The notes below the pieces were generated by a model. The model was given only the letters and a program-made list of their open reading frames with translations. It searched no databases and was not told where the DNA came from. DNA of 64,000 bases from NCBI RefSeq assembly GCF_003253735.1, contig NZ_QKYW01000010.1, forward strand, positions 62,001 to 126,000, given 5' to 3'. The DNA comes from Pseudomonas sp. URMO17WK12:I2. Its GTDB lineage: Bacteria; Pseudomonadota; Gammaproteobacteria; Pseudomonadales; Pseudomonadaceae. A program made the translations under genes and the position numbers. Shown one piece after another: positions 37,649 to 46,746 of the stretch (its first letter is position 1; every line of letters starts with the position of its first letter).

Positions 37649-39358
37649 TCAGGAGGCCGAGCGCATGTCCTCGACCACCCGCTGCGGCGTGCCGCGCACC
37701 GGCGCGCCGTTGGCCACGAAGTAAGGCGCGGTGCTGCGTGGCAGTGCCTCGCGGCCGCGAATACGGTCGGCGATCTTCTCGGCGATCATGATGGTGGTGG
37801 CGTTGAGGTTGCCGGTGATGATCTCCGGCATGATCGACGCATCCACCACGCGCAGCCCGTCGAGGCCATGTACCCGGCCCTGGCCATCGACCACCGCCAT
37901 GTCGTCGGTGCCCATCTTGCAGGAGCAGGAGGGGTGGAATGCGGTTTCCGCGTGCTCGCGGACAAAGGCGTCCAGCTCTTCGTCGGTCTGCACATGGGCG
38001 CCCGGGCTGATCTCGCGGCCGCGGTACGCGTCGAGGGCCGGCTGGTTCATGATCTCGCGGGTGATGCGAATGGCGTCGCGGAACTCCTGCCAGTCCTGCT
38101 CGCTGCTCATGTAGTTGAACAGGATGCTCGGGTGCTGGCGCGGGTCCCTGGACTTCAGGTGTACACGGCCGCGGCTCGGCGAGCGCATGGAGCCGACGTG
38201 GGCCTGGAAGCCATGCTCCTTGACCGCGTTGCTGCCATTGTAATTGATCGCTACCGGCAGGAAGTGGTACTGCAGGTTCGGCCACTCGAACTCCGGCCGC
38301 GAACGAATGAAACCGCCGGCCTCGAACTGGTTGCTGGCGCCAATGCCCTCGCCGGCCAGCAGCCATTTGGCGCCGATACCGGGCTGGTTGAGCATCTTCA
38401 GCGCCGGGTACAGCGACACCGGCTGCGTGCAGGCGTACTGCACGTAAACCTCGAGGTGATCCTGCAGGTTGGCGCCGACGCCCGGCAGTTCGTGCACCAC
38501 ATCGATATCCAGGCCGCGCAGCAGGTCGCCCGGGCCAACGCCGGAGCGCTGCAGGATCTGCGGCGAGGCGATGGCACCGGCGCACAGCAGTACTTCGCGG
38601 CGCGCATGGGCGGTGGTCACCTGGTTGGCGCTGCCGACCAGATAGGCGACACCGTTGGCGCGCTTGCCGTCGAACAGGATGCGGTCGGTGGTGGCGTGGG
38701 TGACGATGGTCAGGTTCGGCCGTTCGCGGGCCTGGTCCAGATAACCCCGGGCGGTGCTGGCGCGACGGCCCTCGGGCGTCACGGTGCGGTCCATCGGGCC
38801 GAAGCCTTCCTGCTGGTAACCGTTGAGGTCATCGGTGCGCGGGTAGCCGGCCTGCACGCCGGCCTCGACCATGGCGTGGAACAGCGGGTTGTTGCCGGTC
38901 TTGGGCGTGGTCACGCTGACCGGGCCGCTGTCGCCGTGGTAGTCGTTGGCGCCGATGTCACGGCTTTCCGCCTTGCGGAAATACGGCAGGCAATCGCGGT
39001 AGCTCCAGTCTTCCAGGCCGGGCTGCTTGGCCCAGTTGTCGAAGTCCAGGGCGTTGCCGCGGATGTAGCACATGCCGTTGATCAGCGACGAGCCACCGAG
39101 GCCCTTGCCGCGCCCGCATTCCATGCGGCGGTTGCCCATGTGCGGCTCGGGGTCGGTTTCATAGGCCCAGTTGTAGCGGCGACCCTGCAGCGGAAAGGCC
39201 AGGGCAGCGGGCATCTGGGTGCGGAAGTCGAGGCGGTAATCGGGGCCACCGGCCTCCAGCAGCAGCACGCTGACATCCGCATCTTCGCTCAGGCGGGTCG
39301 CCAGCACGTTACCGGCCGAGCCGGCGCCAATGATGATGTAATCGAATTCCTGGGTCAT
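37649..39358 (-). CDS. betA: Choline dehydrogenase BetA
   Basis: A 569-residue GMC-family flavoprotein oxidising choline to betaine aldehyde, membrane-associated in bacteria. The FAD fold starts at residue 4 (FDYIIIGAGSAGNVLATRL), GMC signatures include GRGKGLGGSSLINGM near 80-94 and a second pattern near 255 (GAIASPQILQRSGVG), and the C-terminal NATTIMIAEKIADRI is typical. The start is set by AGGAGG 7 nt before the ATG. It follows betB in the usual betIBA order, with a strong hairpin in the gap. It supplies glycine betaine for osmoprotection or catabolism. Confidence 0.95.
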   Translation of the reverse strand: MTQEFDYIIIGAGSAGNVLATRLSEDADVSVLLLEAGGPDYRLDFRTQMPAALAFPLQGRRYNWAYETDPEPHMGNRRMECGRGKGLGGSSLINGMCYIRGNALDFDNWAKQPGLEDWSYRDCLPYFRKAESRDIGANDYHGDSGPVSVTTPKTGNNPLFHAMVEAGVQAGYPRTDDLNGYQQEGFGPMDRTVTPEGRRASTARGYLDQARERPNLTIVTHATTDRILFDGKRANGVAYLVGSANQVTTAHARREVLLCAGAIASPQILQRSGVGPGDLLRGLDIDVVHELPGVGANLQDHLEVYVQYACTQPVSLYPALKMLNQPGIGAKWLLAGEGIGASNQFEAGGFIRSRPEFEWPNLQYHFLPVAINYNGSNAVKEHGFQAHVGSMRSPSRGRVHLKSRDPRQHPSILFNYMSSEQDWQEFRDAIRITREIMNQPALDAYRGREISPGAHVQTDEELDAFVREHAETAFHPSCSCKMGTDDMAVVDGQGRVHGLDGLRVVDASIMPEIITGNLNATTIMIAEKIADRIRGREALPRSTAPYFVANGAPVRGTPQRVVEDMRSAS

Positions 39359-39444
39359 GGAGGCCTCCTGGTAGGTGGCTGAGCCTTGGGCCAAGCGGAT
39401 CGCAGGCCCGTGTCCGGCTCATGCAGAACGGGTTGTGCAGCGTT

Positions 39445-39470
39445 GCCGGGCGCTCGTGAAAGCGCCCGGC
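39445..39470 (-). other. Intercistronic hairpin between betB and betA
   Basis: GCCGGGCGCT pairs perfectly with AGCGCCCGGC around CGTGAA, a 10-bp GC-rich stem that begins about 8 bases past the betB stop. No T-run follows on the operon strand, so it is more likely an mRNA-stability or attenuation structure than a full terminator. Confidence 0.55.
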
Positions 39471-39477
39471 CTGCGGG

Positions 39478-40950
<1,473 letters not shown>

Positions 40951-41062
40951 GGGGCGTCCTCCTGAGCGGGGCAAGACGCGCTTCGGGCGCCTTGGCGAAT
41001 GGGGCGGCTGAACGAGATGAAAAGGGATGTCAGCCGATTTGGTTAAAAAACAGCCTAGTTTA

Positions 41063-41090
41063 TTTTTATTGATCGATCAATCAATAAAAA
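41063..41090. promoter_or_regulatory. Probable BetI operator upstream of betB
   Basis: TTTTTATTGAT and ATCAATAAAAA form 11-bp inverted arms around 6 bases. Inside them is a second perfect palindrome, ATTGATCGATCAAT (41068-41081). The site lies about 113 bases before the betB start and is far more AT-rich than its surroundings. A TetR-type dyad in a betI-betB gap is what BetI would bind; choline is the known inducer for BetI. Confidence 0.7.
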
Positions 41091-41177
41091 TACTGGGGGC
41101 GACCGAAAACGTGCCAGGAGCGCCATGCAGGCTGGGCTTAAGATGTTTTGCGAGGGGATCTCGGACGAATGATGACT

Positions 41178-41226
41178 GTGGGAGCGGGCGGGGACGCCTA
41201 GTCCATGCCCGCGATTACGCTTCCAC
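41178..41226. repeat. REP element, long type (betB-betI gap, copy 1)
   Basis: It starts GTGGGAGCGGGCGGGGACG and ends in a slightly decayed TTCCAC. The internal stem pairs GCGGGC with GCCCGC across an insert with GGGAC/GTCC pairing, unlike the short copies. Similar long copies occur near 46.66, 56.92 and 60.03 kb. Confidence 0.75.
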
Positions 41227-41239
41227 ATGCGATTCAAAA

Positions 41240-41304
41240 CGTAGGATGGGTGGGGCCGCGTAGGTGAAACCCATCAAGGTGTGATGGGTTGCACCCATCC
41301 TACG
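41240..41304. repeat. GTAGGATGGGT repeat with 13-bp inverted ends
   Basis: CGTAGGATGGGTG and CACCCATCCTACG are perfect 13-bp inverted ends of a 65-bp unit. Inside them AACCCATCA and TGATGGGTT form a second perfect 9-bp stem. A decayed relative lies near 41341-41375 and a partial copy at 41461-41502. I see no gene in any of them. Confidence 0.75.
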
Positions 41305-41398
41305 GGCTGACGATGAGTCGTCGGGCTGGGGGAGATTTTGGGGATGGATCGAGCCGCGTAGGTGAACCGCTCAAGTGTCTAAGGGGGTCATCAATCTT

Positions 41399-41445
41399 GT
41401 GGGAGCGGGCCATGCCCGCGATTCGCGCACATGGCGCGCTCCCAC
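41399..41445. repeat. REP element, short type (betB-betI gap, copy 2)
   Basis: A 47-bp unit from GTGGGAGCG to CGCTCCCAC with hairpins GCGGGC-CAT-GCCCGC and GCGCAC-ATG-GCGCGC (one mismatch). It is close to the copy at 12.7 kb. The whole 40951-41555 gap contains only the operator, two REP copies and the GTAGGATGGGT units. Confidence 0.8.
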
Positions 41446-41460
41446 ATACGCGTCAGATTC

Positions 41461-41502
41461 GTAGGATGGGTGCAACCCATCGGGTGTGATGGGTTTGCAC
41501 CT
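41461..41502. repeat. Partial GTAGGATGGGT repeat (copy near betI)
   Basis: It begins GTAGGATGGGTGCAACCCATC and continues with GATGGGTTTGCACC, so the inner stem (AACCCATC with GATGGGTT) is kept but the outer right arm is incomplete. It lies 54 bases past the betI stop. Confidence 0.65.
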
Positions 41503-41555
41503 ATGTGGCCCGCCCCACTCCTACGAGTTGGTGCTGGCGTTCCAGGTCGTTGGCT

Positions 41556-42146
41556 TCAGCTCGCCTTGGCCAGCTGCAAATCGAGGTAGTCGTAGGCGAT
41601 CTGCGCCGCCTGGCGGGTATCAAAGTTTTCACCGGTCAGGGCGCCGCGCAACCACAGGCCGTCGATCAGCGCCGCCAGGCCGCGGGCCGCGGCACGCGCC
41701 TCTGCTAGCGGCAGAGCACGGCTGAACTGACCACACAGGTTGGAATACAGGCGCTGGTCGTTGACCCGCTGCAGGCGCCGCAGGGCCGGCTGGTGCATGC
41801 TGCTGGCCCAGAACGCCAGCCAGGTTTTCATCGCCGGGCCGCTGACCTGGGTTTCGTCGAAGTTGCCGTCGATGATGGCACGCAGGCGTGCCCGTGGGGT
41901 GTCTTCGCGCAACAGCCGGTAGCGCGCGTGCACGGCCTCACGCAGCGCCTGCATGAGGTGGCGCATGGTCGCTTCGAGCAGGCCGTTCTTGTCCTGGAAG
42001 TAGTGGCTGATGATGCCGTTCGACACGCCGGCGAGGCGCGCGATGTAGGCGATACTGGCATCGCTCATGCCAACCTGGTCGACGGCTTCCAGGGTTGCCG
42101 CAATCAGTTGGGAGCGGCGGATCGGCTGCATTCCGACCTTGGGCAT
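41556..42146 (-). CDS. betI: TetR-family repressor BetI
   Basis: A 196-residue TetR protein. The N-terminus MPKVGMQPIRRSQLI is characteristic of BetI, followed by the helix-turn-helix (IAYIARLAGVSNGIISHYF, about 32-50) and an effector domain. BetI represses choline-to-betaine genes and is released by choline. The ATG at 42146 gives family length, with GGAGA 7 nt upstream. It precedes betB and betA in transcription order, but about 600 bp of repeats intervene, so betBA probably has its own promoter. Confidence 0.93.
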   Translation of the reverse strand: MPKVGMQPIRRSQLIAATLEAVDQVGMSDASIAYIARLAGVSNGIISHYFQDKNGLLEATMRHLMQALREAVHARYRLLREDTPRARLRAIIDGNFDETQVSGPAMKTWLAFWASSMHQPALRRLQRVNDQRLYSNLCGQFSRALPLAEARAAARGLAALIDGLWLRGALTGENFDTRQAAQIAYDYLDLQLAKAS

Positions 42147-42237
42147 CGTGTTCTCCGGCAGAGGGTGTTTTGCGAGTCTAACAGAGCCCGTCGGATTGTC
42201 GCCGAGGGCCTGATGGCGCAGAGCGTGATGGCCGGCA

Positions 42238-42921
42238 TTAGGCAATCAGCCGGTAGCCGACCCCCGCTTCGGTAACGATCAGCCGCGGCGCCGCCGGGTC
42301 GTCGCCGAGCTTCTGGCGCAGGTGGGCGATGACGATACGCAGGTAATGGCTATGCTCGATATGGGTCGGGCCCCAGATATCGCGCAGCAGCTGTTGCTGG
42401 GTAACGACCATGTCGGGGTGGCGGGCGAGGGCTTCGAGCACCGCGTATTCCTTGCGGGTCAGGCTGACTTCCTGATCGTCCAGCGTGACGCGGCGAAAAG
42501 CGAAGTCGACCCGTAGCGGCCCGCTGACCAGGGCGGCGGCAGGCTTCTCGCTGGTCGGGCGGCTGCGCAGCAGGGCGCGCACCCGGGCGAGGAACTCCTG
42601 CACGCCAAAGGGCTTGCTGACGTAGTCGTTGGCGCCGTTGTCCAGGGCCTGCACCTTGTCCTTTTCGCCGGCGCGCACCGACAGCACCAGCACCGGTACG
42701 GCCGACCATTCGCGCAGGCGGGTCAGCACCTCCTGGCCGTCCAGGTCGGGCAGGCCGAGGTCGAGCACCACCAGGTCGGGTTGCTCCAGCGCCGCCAGGC
42801 GCAGCGCCGCTTCGCCACAGTCGGCCTCCAGCACCTGGTAGCCGTGGGCCTGCAGGCCGATACGCAGGAACTTGCGGATCGCCGCTTCGTCGTCGACCAG
42901 AAGGATGCGCGCTTCAGTCAT
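42238..42921 (-). CDS. KdpE-type (OmpR-family) response regulator
   Basis: A 227-residue two-component regulator. The receiver domain has acidic residues in LLVDDEAAIR, the phosphoacceptor Asp in VVLDLGLPDLDG near 54 and Lys in SKPFG near 104. The C-terminal winged helix includes HIEHSHYLRIVIAHLRQKLG and RLIVTEAGVGYRLIA, a strong KdpE-like ending. Its start overlaps the kinase stop (ATGA). Here the partner target appears to be kup rather than a kdpFABC operon, which is not in the window. Confidence 0.88.
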   Translation of the reverse strand: MTEARILLVDDEAAIRKFLRIGLQAHGYQVLEADCGEAALRLAALEQPDLVVLDLGLPDLDGQEVLTRLREWSAVPVLVLSVRAGEKDKVQALDNGANDYVSKPFGVQEFLARVRALLRSRPTSEKPAAALVSGPLRVDFAFRRVTLDDQEVSLTRKEYAVLEALARHPDMVVTQQQLLRDIWGPTHIEHSHYLRIVIAHLRQKLGDDPAAPRLIVTEAGVGYRLIA

Positions 42922-44444
42922 GCCGAGTTCTCGTCTGGGTGTTGCAGGGGCAGTTGCAGGATCAGGGTGGTGCCCTGGCCGGGCGTTGATTCGACCTGCG
43001 CCGTGCCGCCGTGAGCGTTGAGCATGCCCAGGCAGATCGCCAGGCCCAGGCCGGTGCCCTGGCCGCCGCGATCACCACGGGCGGCGGTGTAGAAGAGGTC
43101 GAAGATCTGCGCCTGTTCGTCGGCAGGAATCCCCGGGCCCTGGTCGCTGATGGCGAAGCTGAAGGTCTCGTCGTCGTGACTCAGGCGGATATCGATCAGC
43201 CCGCCGGGCGGCGAGAAGCGCGCCGCGTTGTCCAGCACGTTGACCAGCGCCTGTTCGATCAGCGCGCCCTGCACCCAAAGCAGCGGCAGGTCGGCGGGTA
43301 CATCCATACGCACCTGCAGGTGCTGGAGCACCGGCTGCAGGCGTTGCAGGGCGGCAGCGAGCAGGTCACTGGCGGCCACCCAGTCGCGTTCCAGGTGCAG
43401 ACCGCCATGGCCCAGTCGGGTCATGTCCAGCAGGTTCTGGATATAGCGGTCCAGGCGCGAGGCTTCGCTGGCGGTGCTTTGCAACAGGTCGTCGCGGGTT
43501 GCCGCATCGAGGCTGTCGATGAACAGCTGCAGGGTTTCGATATTGCCGCGCATGGCAGTCAGTGGCGTGCGCAGGTCGTGGGACACCGACGCCAGCAGCG
43601 CGCTGCGCAGGCGCTCGGTTTCATGTTGCAGGCGCGTGTGGCCGAGGGTTTCGACCAGCTGCACGCGGGCCAGGGCATGGGCCAGCAGCGGCAGCAGCAC
43701 GTCGATCAGCTGGCGCTGCTCGCCCGCCGGCGGGTCGCCCTGGGCGGTGCGCATGCCCAGCAGAGCCAGTGGCTGGTCGTTGTCCATCAAGGGCCACCAC
43801 CACCAGTGCGGATGGGTCAGGCTGTGGCTGTCGTAACCGCGCGGGTGGCGGCTTTGCCAGGCGTGTTCGGCGCTTATGCGCTCCAGCTCGCTGAGGGCGA
43901 GCCGGCTGCCGTCGGCCTGGTGCCAGTTGCCCTGGGCGTCGCGGCTGAGCAGGCACAGGCGCTCGGCGGGCAGGTCCAGCTGGCTGAGCATGGCCGCCAG
44001 CAGGTCGCGCTGGTCCTGGGCGCTGGACAGCCGCCCGGCAAAACCCAGCAGGCTCTCGGTCTGCCGCTGGGCCACCTGCAGGTCGCGGAACTGCTGGCGC
44101 TGACGCGCGGCGAGGTTGCCGGTGAGCAGGGCGATGAGCAAGAAGAACATCAGGGTCAGCACGTCCTGCTCGCGGTGCACCACCACCGACCAGGTCGGCG
44201 GCAGGAAGCAGAACCCGTAGGCGGCAAATGACAGCAGGGCGCACAGCAACGCCGGGCCGACGCTGCTGCGTACCGCCACCACCAGCACCACGGCGAGAAA
44301 CACCAGGGAGATGTTCGGCAGATCCAGCCAGCGTGAGACGGCCAGCGCCAGCAGGCAACCGAGCCCGGCGGCGAGGGCGGCCAGCAGGTAGTCGCGTGCC
44401 GGGGTTGGCGTGCGGTGGGTAGGGCGATGGGCGGCGGTCGGCAT
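42918..44444 (-). CDS. KdpD-like sensor histidine kinase lacking the N-terminal KdpD domain
   Basis: A protein of about 508 residues. Four hydrophobic helices at about 15-115 match the DUF4118 membrane unit of KdpD; a cytoplasmic GAF-like region follows. The kinase core has HisKA SVSHDLRTPLTAMRG with the phospho-His near 289, NVLDNAARFSP, DQGPGIP and GTGLGLAICLGM. Full KdpD has about 900 residues with an N-terminal nucleotide-binding/Usp-like half, which is absent here. The start at 44444 is chosen because GGAA lies 8 nt upstream; the frame runs further back without support. It is divergent from kup and coupled to the regulator gene. Confidence 0.85.
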   Translation of the reverse strand: MPTAAHRPTHRTPTPARDYLLAALAAGLGCLLALAVSRWLDLPNISLVFLAVVLVVAVRSSVGPALLCALLSFAAYGFCFLPPTWSVVVHREQDVLTLMFFLLIALLTGNLAARQRQQFRDLQVAQRQTESLLGFAGRLSSAQDQRDLLAAMLSQLDLPAERLCLLSRDAQGNWHQADGSRLALSELERISAEHAWQSRHPRGYDSHSLTHPHWWWWPLMDNDQPLALLGMRTAQGDPPAGEQRQLIDVLLPLLAHALARVQLVETLGHTRLQHETERLRSALLASVSHDLRTPLTAMRGNIETLQLFIDSLDAATRDDLLQSTASEASRLDRYIQNLLDMTRLGHGGLHLERDWVAASDLLAAALQRLQPVLQHLQVRMDVPADLPLLWVQGALIEQALVNVLDNAARFSPPGGLIDIRLSHDDETFSFAISDQGPGIPADEQAQIFDLFYTAARGDRGGQGTGLGLAICLGMLNAHGGTAQVESTPGQGTTLILQLPLQHPDENSA

Positions 44445-44494
44445 GCGCAATTCCGGTACAGGGCGTGGGCAGATCATGGCGCTGTGCAAGGTTG

Positions 44495-44532
44495 GCGTAA
44501 AGAAGCGCGCCTGCGCGTAAAAAAGCCGTAAA
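44495..44532. promoter_or_regulatory. Candidate KdpE-type operator between the sensor kinase gene and kup
   Basis: Three half-sites face the same way: GCGTAAA at 44495-44501, GCGTAAA at 44515-44521 and CCGTAAA at 44526-44532, so on the other strand TTTACGC, TTTACGC and TTTACGG. The steps are 20 and 11 bases, close to two and one helical turns, as OmpR-family dimers need. As I recall, E. coli KdpE sites have T-rich TTTATA/TTTACA half-sites, which these resemble. It lies 51 bases beyond the kinase start and 81 before the kup start. Confidence 0.5.
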
Positions 44533-44612
44533 ACTGCGCGGGGTGAAGCTGCTGCGTGCGCCAAGCCGGCGTATACCTGAGGGTAACCAAGTCCATCAGG
44601 ATACCCTGCAAC

Positions 44613-46487
44613 GTGAGTACCCCCTCCCGTACCTCGCCCATCGCCCTGTTGGTCGGTGCCGTCGGCATCGTCTATGGCGACATCGGTACCAGCCCGCTGT
44701 ACAGCCTCAAGGAAATCTTCTCGCCGCTTTACGGCGTCGGCCTGTCCCAGGCCAGTGTGCTGGGCATCCTGTCGCTGATCTGCTGGTCACTGACCCTGGT
44801 GGTCACGGTCAAGTACGTGATGTTCATCCTGCGCGCCGACAACGGCGGCGAGGGCGGCATCATGGCCCTCACCGCCCTGGCGCAACGGGCGGCTGCCGAT
44901 TACCCGCGGCTGCGCACGCTGCTGATCATGCTCGGCCTGTTCGGCGCCGCGTTGTTCTACGGTGACAGCATGCTTACCCCGGCAGTGTCGGTGCTCTCGG
45001 CGGTCGAAGGCGTCGGCCTGGTGGTCGATGGCATCGACCACTGGGTGGTGCCGCTGGCGCTGCTGATCCTGATTCCGCTGTTCGTGCTGCAGCGCCACGG
45101 CACCGCGCGGATCGGCTACCTGTTCGGCCCGGTGATGGTGATCTGGTTCCTGGTGCTCGGCGCCCTGGGCGTGCATGGCATCGTGCAGCGCCCGGAAGTG
45201 CTGCTGGCGCTCAATCCCTACTGGGCGCTGCACTTCTTCATCGCCAACCCGCTGATCGGCCTGACCGTGATGGGCGCGGTGGTGCTGACCATCACCGGGG
45301 CCGAGGCGCTGTACGCCGACCTCGGCCATTTCGGTCGCAAGCCCATCGTGCATGCCTGGCTGTTCCTGGCCTTCCCGTGCCTGGTCATCAACTACTTTGG
45401 CCAGGGCGCCCTGTTGCTGATGGATCCTGAAGCGGTGCGTAACCCGTTCTACCTGCTGGCACCGGGCTGGGCGCTGATCCCGCTGATCGGATTGTCGACG
45501 GTGGCCACCATCATCGCTTCCCAGGCGGTGATCACCGGCGCTTTCTCGGTCACCCGGCAGGCCATTCAGCTCGGCTACGTGCCGCGCATGCAGATCCTCC
45601 ACACCTCCAGCGTCGAGCAGGGGCAGATCTACATTCCATTGATCAACAGCCTGCTGCTGGTCGGCGTGGTGCTGCTGGTACTGGGCTTCCAGTCGTCCAG
45701 CGGCCTGGCCGGTGCCTACGGCGTGGCAGTGACCGGTACCATGCTGTGCACCACGCTGCTGGTGTCGTCGGTGATCCTGCTGCTGTGGCGCTGGCCGAAA
45801 GTGCTGGCGGTGCCGCTGCTGGCGGTGTTCCTGCTGGTCGATGGCATTTTCTTCGCTGCCAACGTGCCGAAGATCATCGGTGGCGGCGCGGTGCCGATGA
45901 TCGTCGGTATCCTGCTATTCGGCCTGATGACCACCTGGAAGCGCGGTCGCCAGCTGGTGCTCGAGCGGCTCGACGAGCATTCCCTGGCACTGCGCGACTT
46001 CATCGCCAGCATTGCTCTGCAGCCGCCTCATCGGGTGAGTGGCACAGCGGTGTTCCTGACCAGCCGCGTCGATGTGGTACCCCATGCATTGCTGCATAAC
46101 CTGCTGCATAACCAGGTGCTGCACGAGCGGGTGATGCTGCTTACCGTGGTCTACGAGGATCGCCCGCGGGTGCCGCTGGCCGAGCGGTTCGATCTGGAGG
46201 CCTACGACCAGGGCTTTTACCGCGTGCGCCTGCACTTCGGCTTCATGGAAGCCCCGGACATTCCCTGCGCCTTGGCCCAGCTCCGTGACAAGGGCATCGA
46301 CTGCCCGCCGATGCAGACCACCTACTTCCTCAGCCGGGAAACGGTGATCCCCTCCGAACGCATCGGCATGGCCATGTGGCGCGAGCGGCTGTTCGCCGTA
46401 CTGCAGAAGAATGCCGGCAGCTCGCTGGGCTTCTTCCGCCTGCCGGTGAACCGGGTGATCGAATTGGGGACGCAGGTGGAGATTTAG
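44613..46487 (+). CDS. kup: Low-affinity potassium transporter Kup
   Basis: A 624-residue KUP/HAK/KT K+:H+ symporter. Twelve hydrophobic helices cover about residues 1-430. The opening GAVGIVYGDIGTSPLYSLKE near 14-33 is the family signature, with GGEGGIMALTALAQR near 72-86. The cytoplasmic C-terminal domain (RVSGTAVFLTSRVDVVPHAL onward) is complete. The GTG at 44613 gives the usual STPSRTSPIALLV start; the ribosome site is weak. Divergence from a KdpD/KdpE-like pair suggests K+-dependent control. Confidence 0.93.
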   Translation: MSTPSRTSPIALLVGAVGIVYGDIGTSPLYSLKEIFSPLYGVGLSQASVLGILSLICWSLTLVVTVKYVMFILRADNGGEGGIMALTALAQRAAADYPRLRTLLIMLGLFGAALFYGDSMLTPAVSVLSAVEGVGLVVDGIDHWVVPLALLILIPLFVLQRHGTARIGYLFGPVMVIWFLVLGALGVHGIVQRPEVLLALNPYWALHFFIANPLIGLTVMGAVVLTITGAEALYADLGHFGRKPIVHAWLFLAFPCLVINYFGQGALLLMDPEAVRNPFYLLAPGWALIPLIGLSTVATIIASQAVITGAFSVTRQAIQLGYVPRMQILHTSSVEQGQIYIPLINSLLLVGVVLLVLGFQSSSGLAGAYGVAVTGTMLCTTLLVSSVILLLWRWPKVLAVPLLAVFLLVDGIFFAANVPKIIGGGAVPMIVGILLFGLMTTWKRGRQLVLERLDEHSLALRDFIASIALQPPHRVSGTAVFLTSRVDVVPHALLHNLLHNQVLHERVMLLTVVYEDRPRVPLAERFDLEAYDQGFYRVRLHFGFMEAPDIPCALAQLRDKGIDCPPMQTTYFLSRETVIPSERIGMAMWRERLFAVLQKNAGSSLGFFRLPVNRVIELGTQVEI

Positions 46488-46524
46488 CACCTCTCAAGGT
46501 TGGAGCGATTGGCAGCAGGCTTTT

Positions 46525-46571
46525 GTGGGGGCGCGCCACGCGCGCGAATCGCGGGCATGGCCCGCTCCCAC
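46525..46571. repeat. REP element, inverted orientation (after kup)
   Basis: A 47-bp unit with GTGGGGGCG and CGCTCCCAC ends (one mismatch) around GCGCGC-CAC-GCGCGC and GCGGGC-ATG-GCCCGC. The two inner hairpins are in the opposite order from the copy at 12.7 kb, so this copy is reversed. It lies between convergent kup and the methyltransferase gene. Confidence 0.78.
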
Positions 46572-46654
46572 AGAGTCGTGGCATCTCAGCTTCTCGCGCT
46601 CGGTCGGTAATGCCTTGAGCGCCCTACACGAAGCCTAAAGTTATCCCCATCCCC

Positions 46655-46692
46655 GTGGGAGCGGGTGGGGACGCCTAGTCCATGCCCGCGAA
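46655..46692. repeat. REP element, long type, decayed right end
   Basis: It begins GTGGGAGCGGGTGGGGACG and keeps GTCCATGCCCGCG, then loses the closing CGCTCCCAC arm. With the copy at 46525 it forms a head-to-head cluster downstream of kup. There is nothing else in the 46488-46746 gap that I can name. Confidence 0.65.
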
Positions 46693-46746
46693 AATCGTGC
46701 GAACGGCACATGGGGCTCCGGATGGTCAGAACCGCCGCTCCTTGAA

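Noticed and set aside
37557..38585. A 342-codon same-strand frame within betA
   Set aside because: It reads betA out of frame; composition is Arg/Pro/Gly-rich with no motif.
41178..41502. Possible CRISPR array in the repeat cluster near betI
   Set aside because: The repeats are palindromic, of unequal spacing and of two different families, with no spacers or cas genes.
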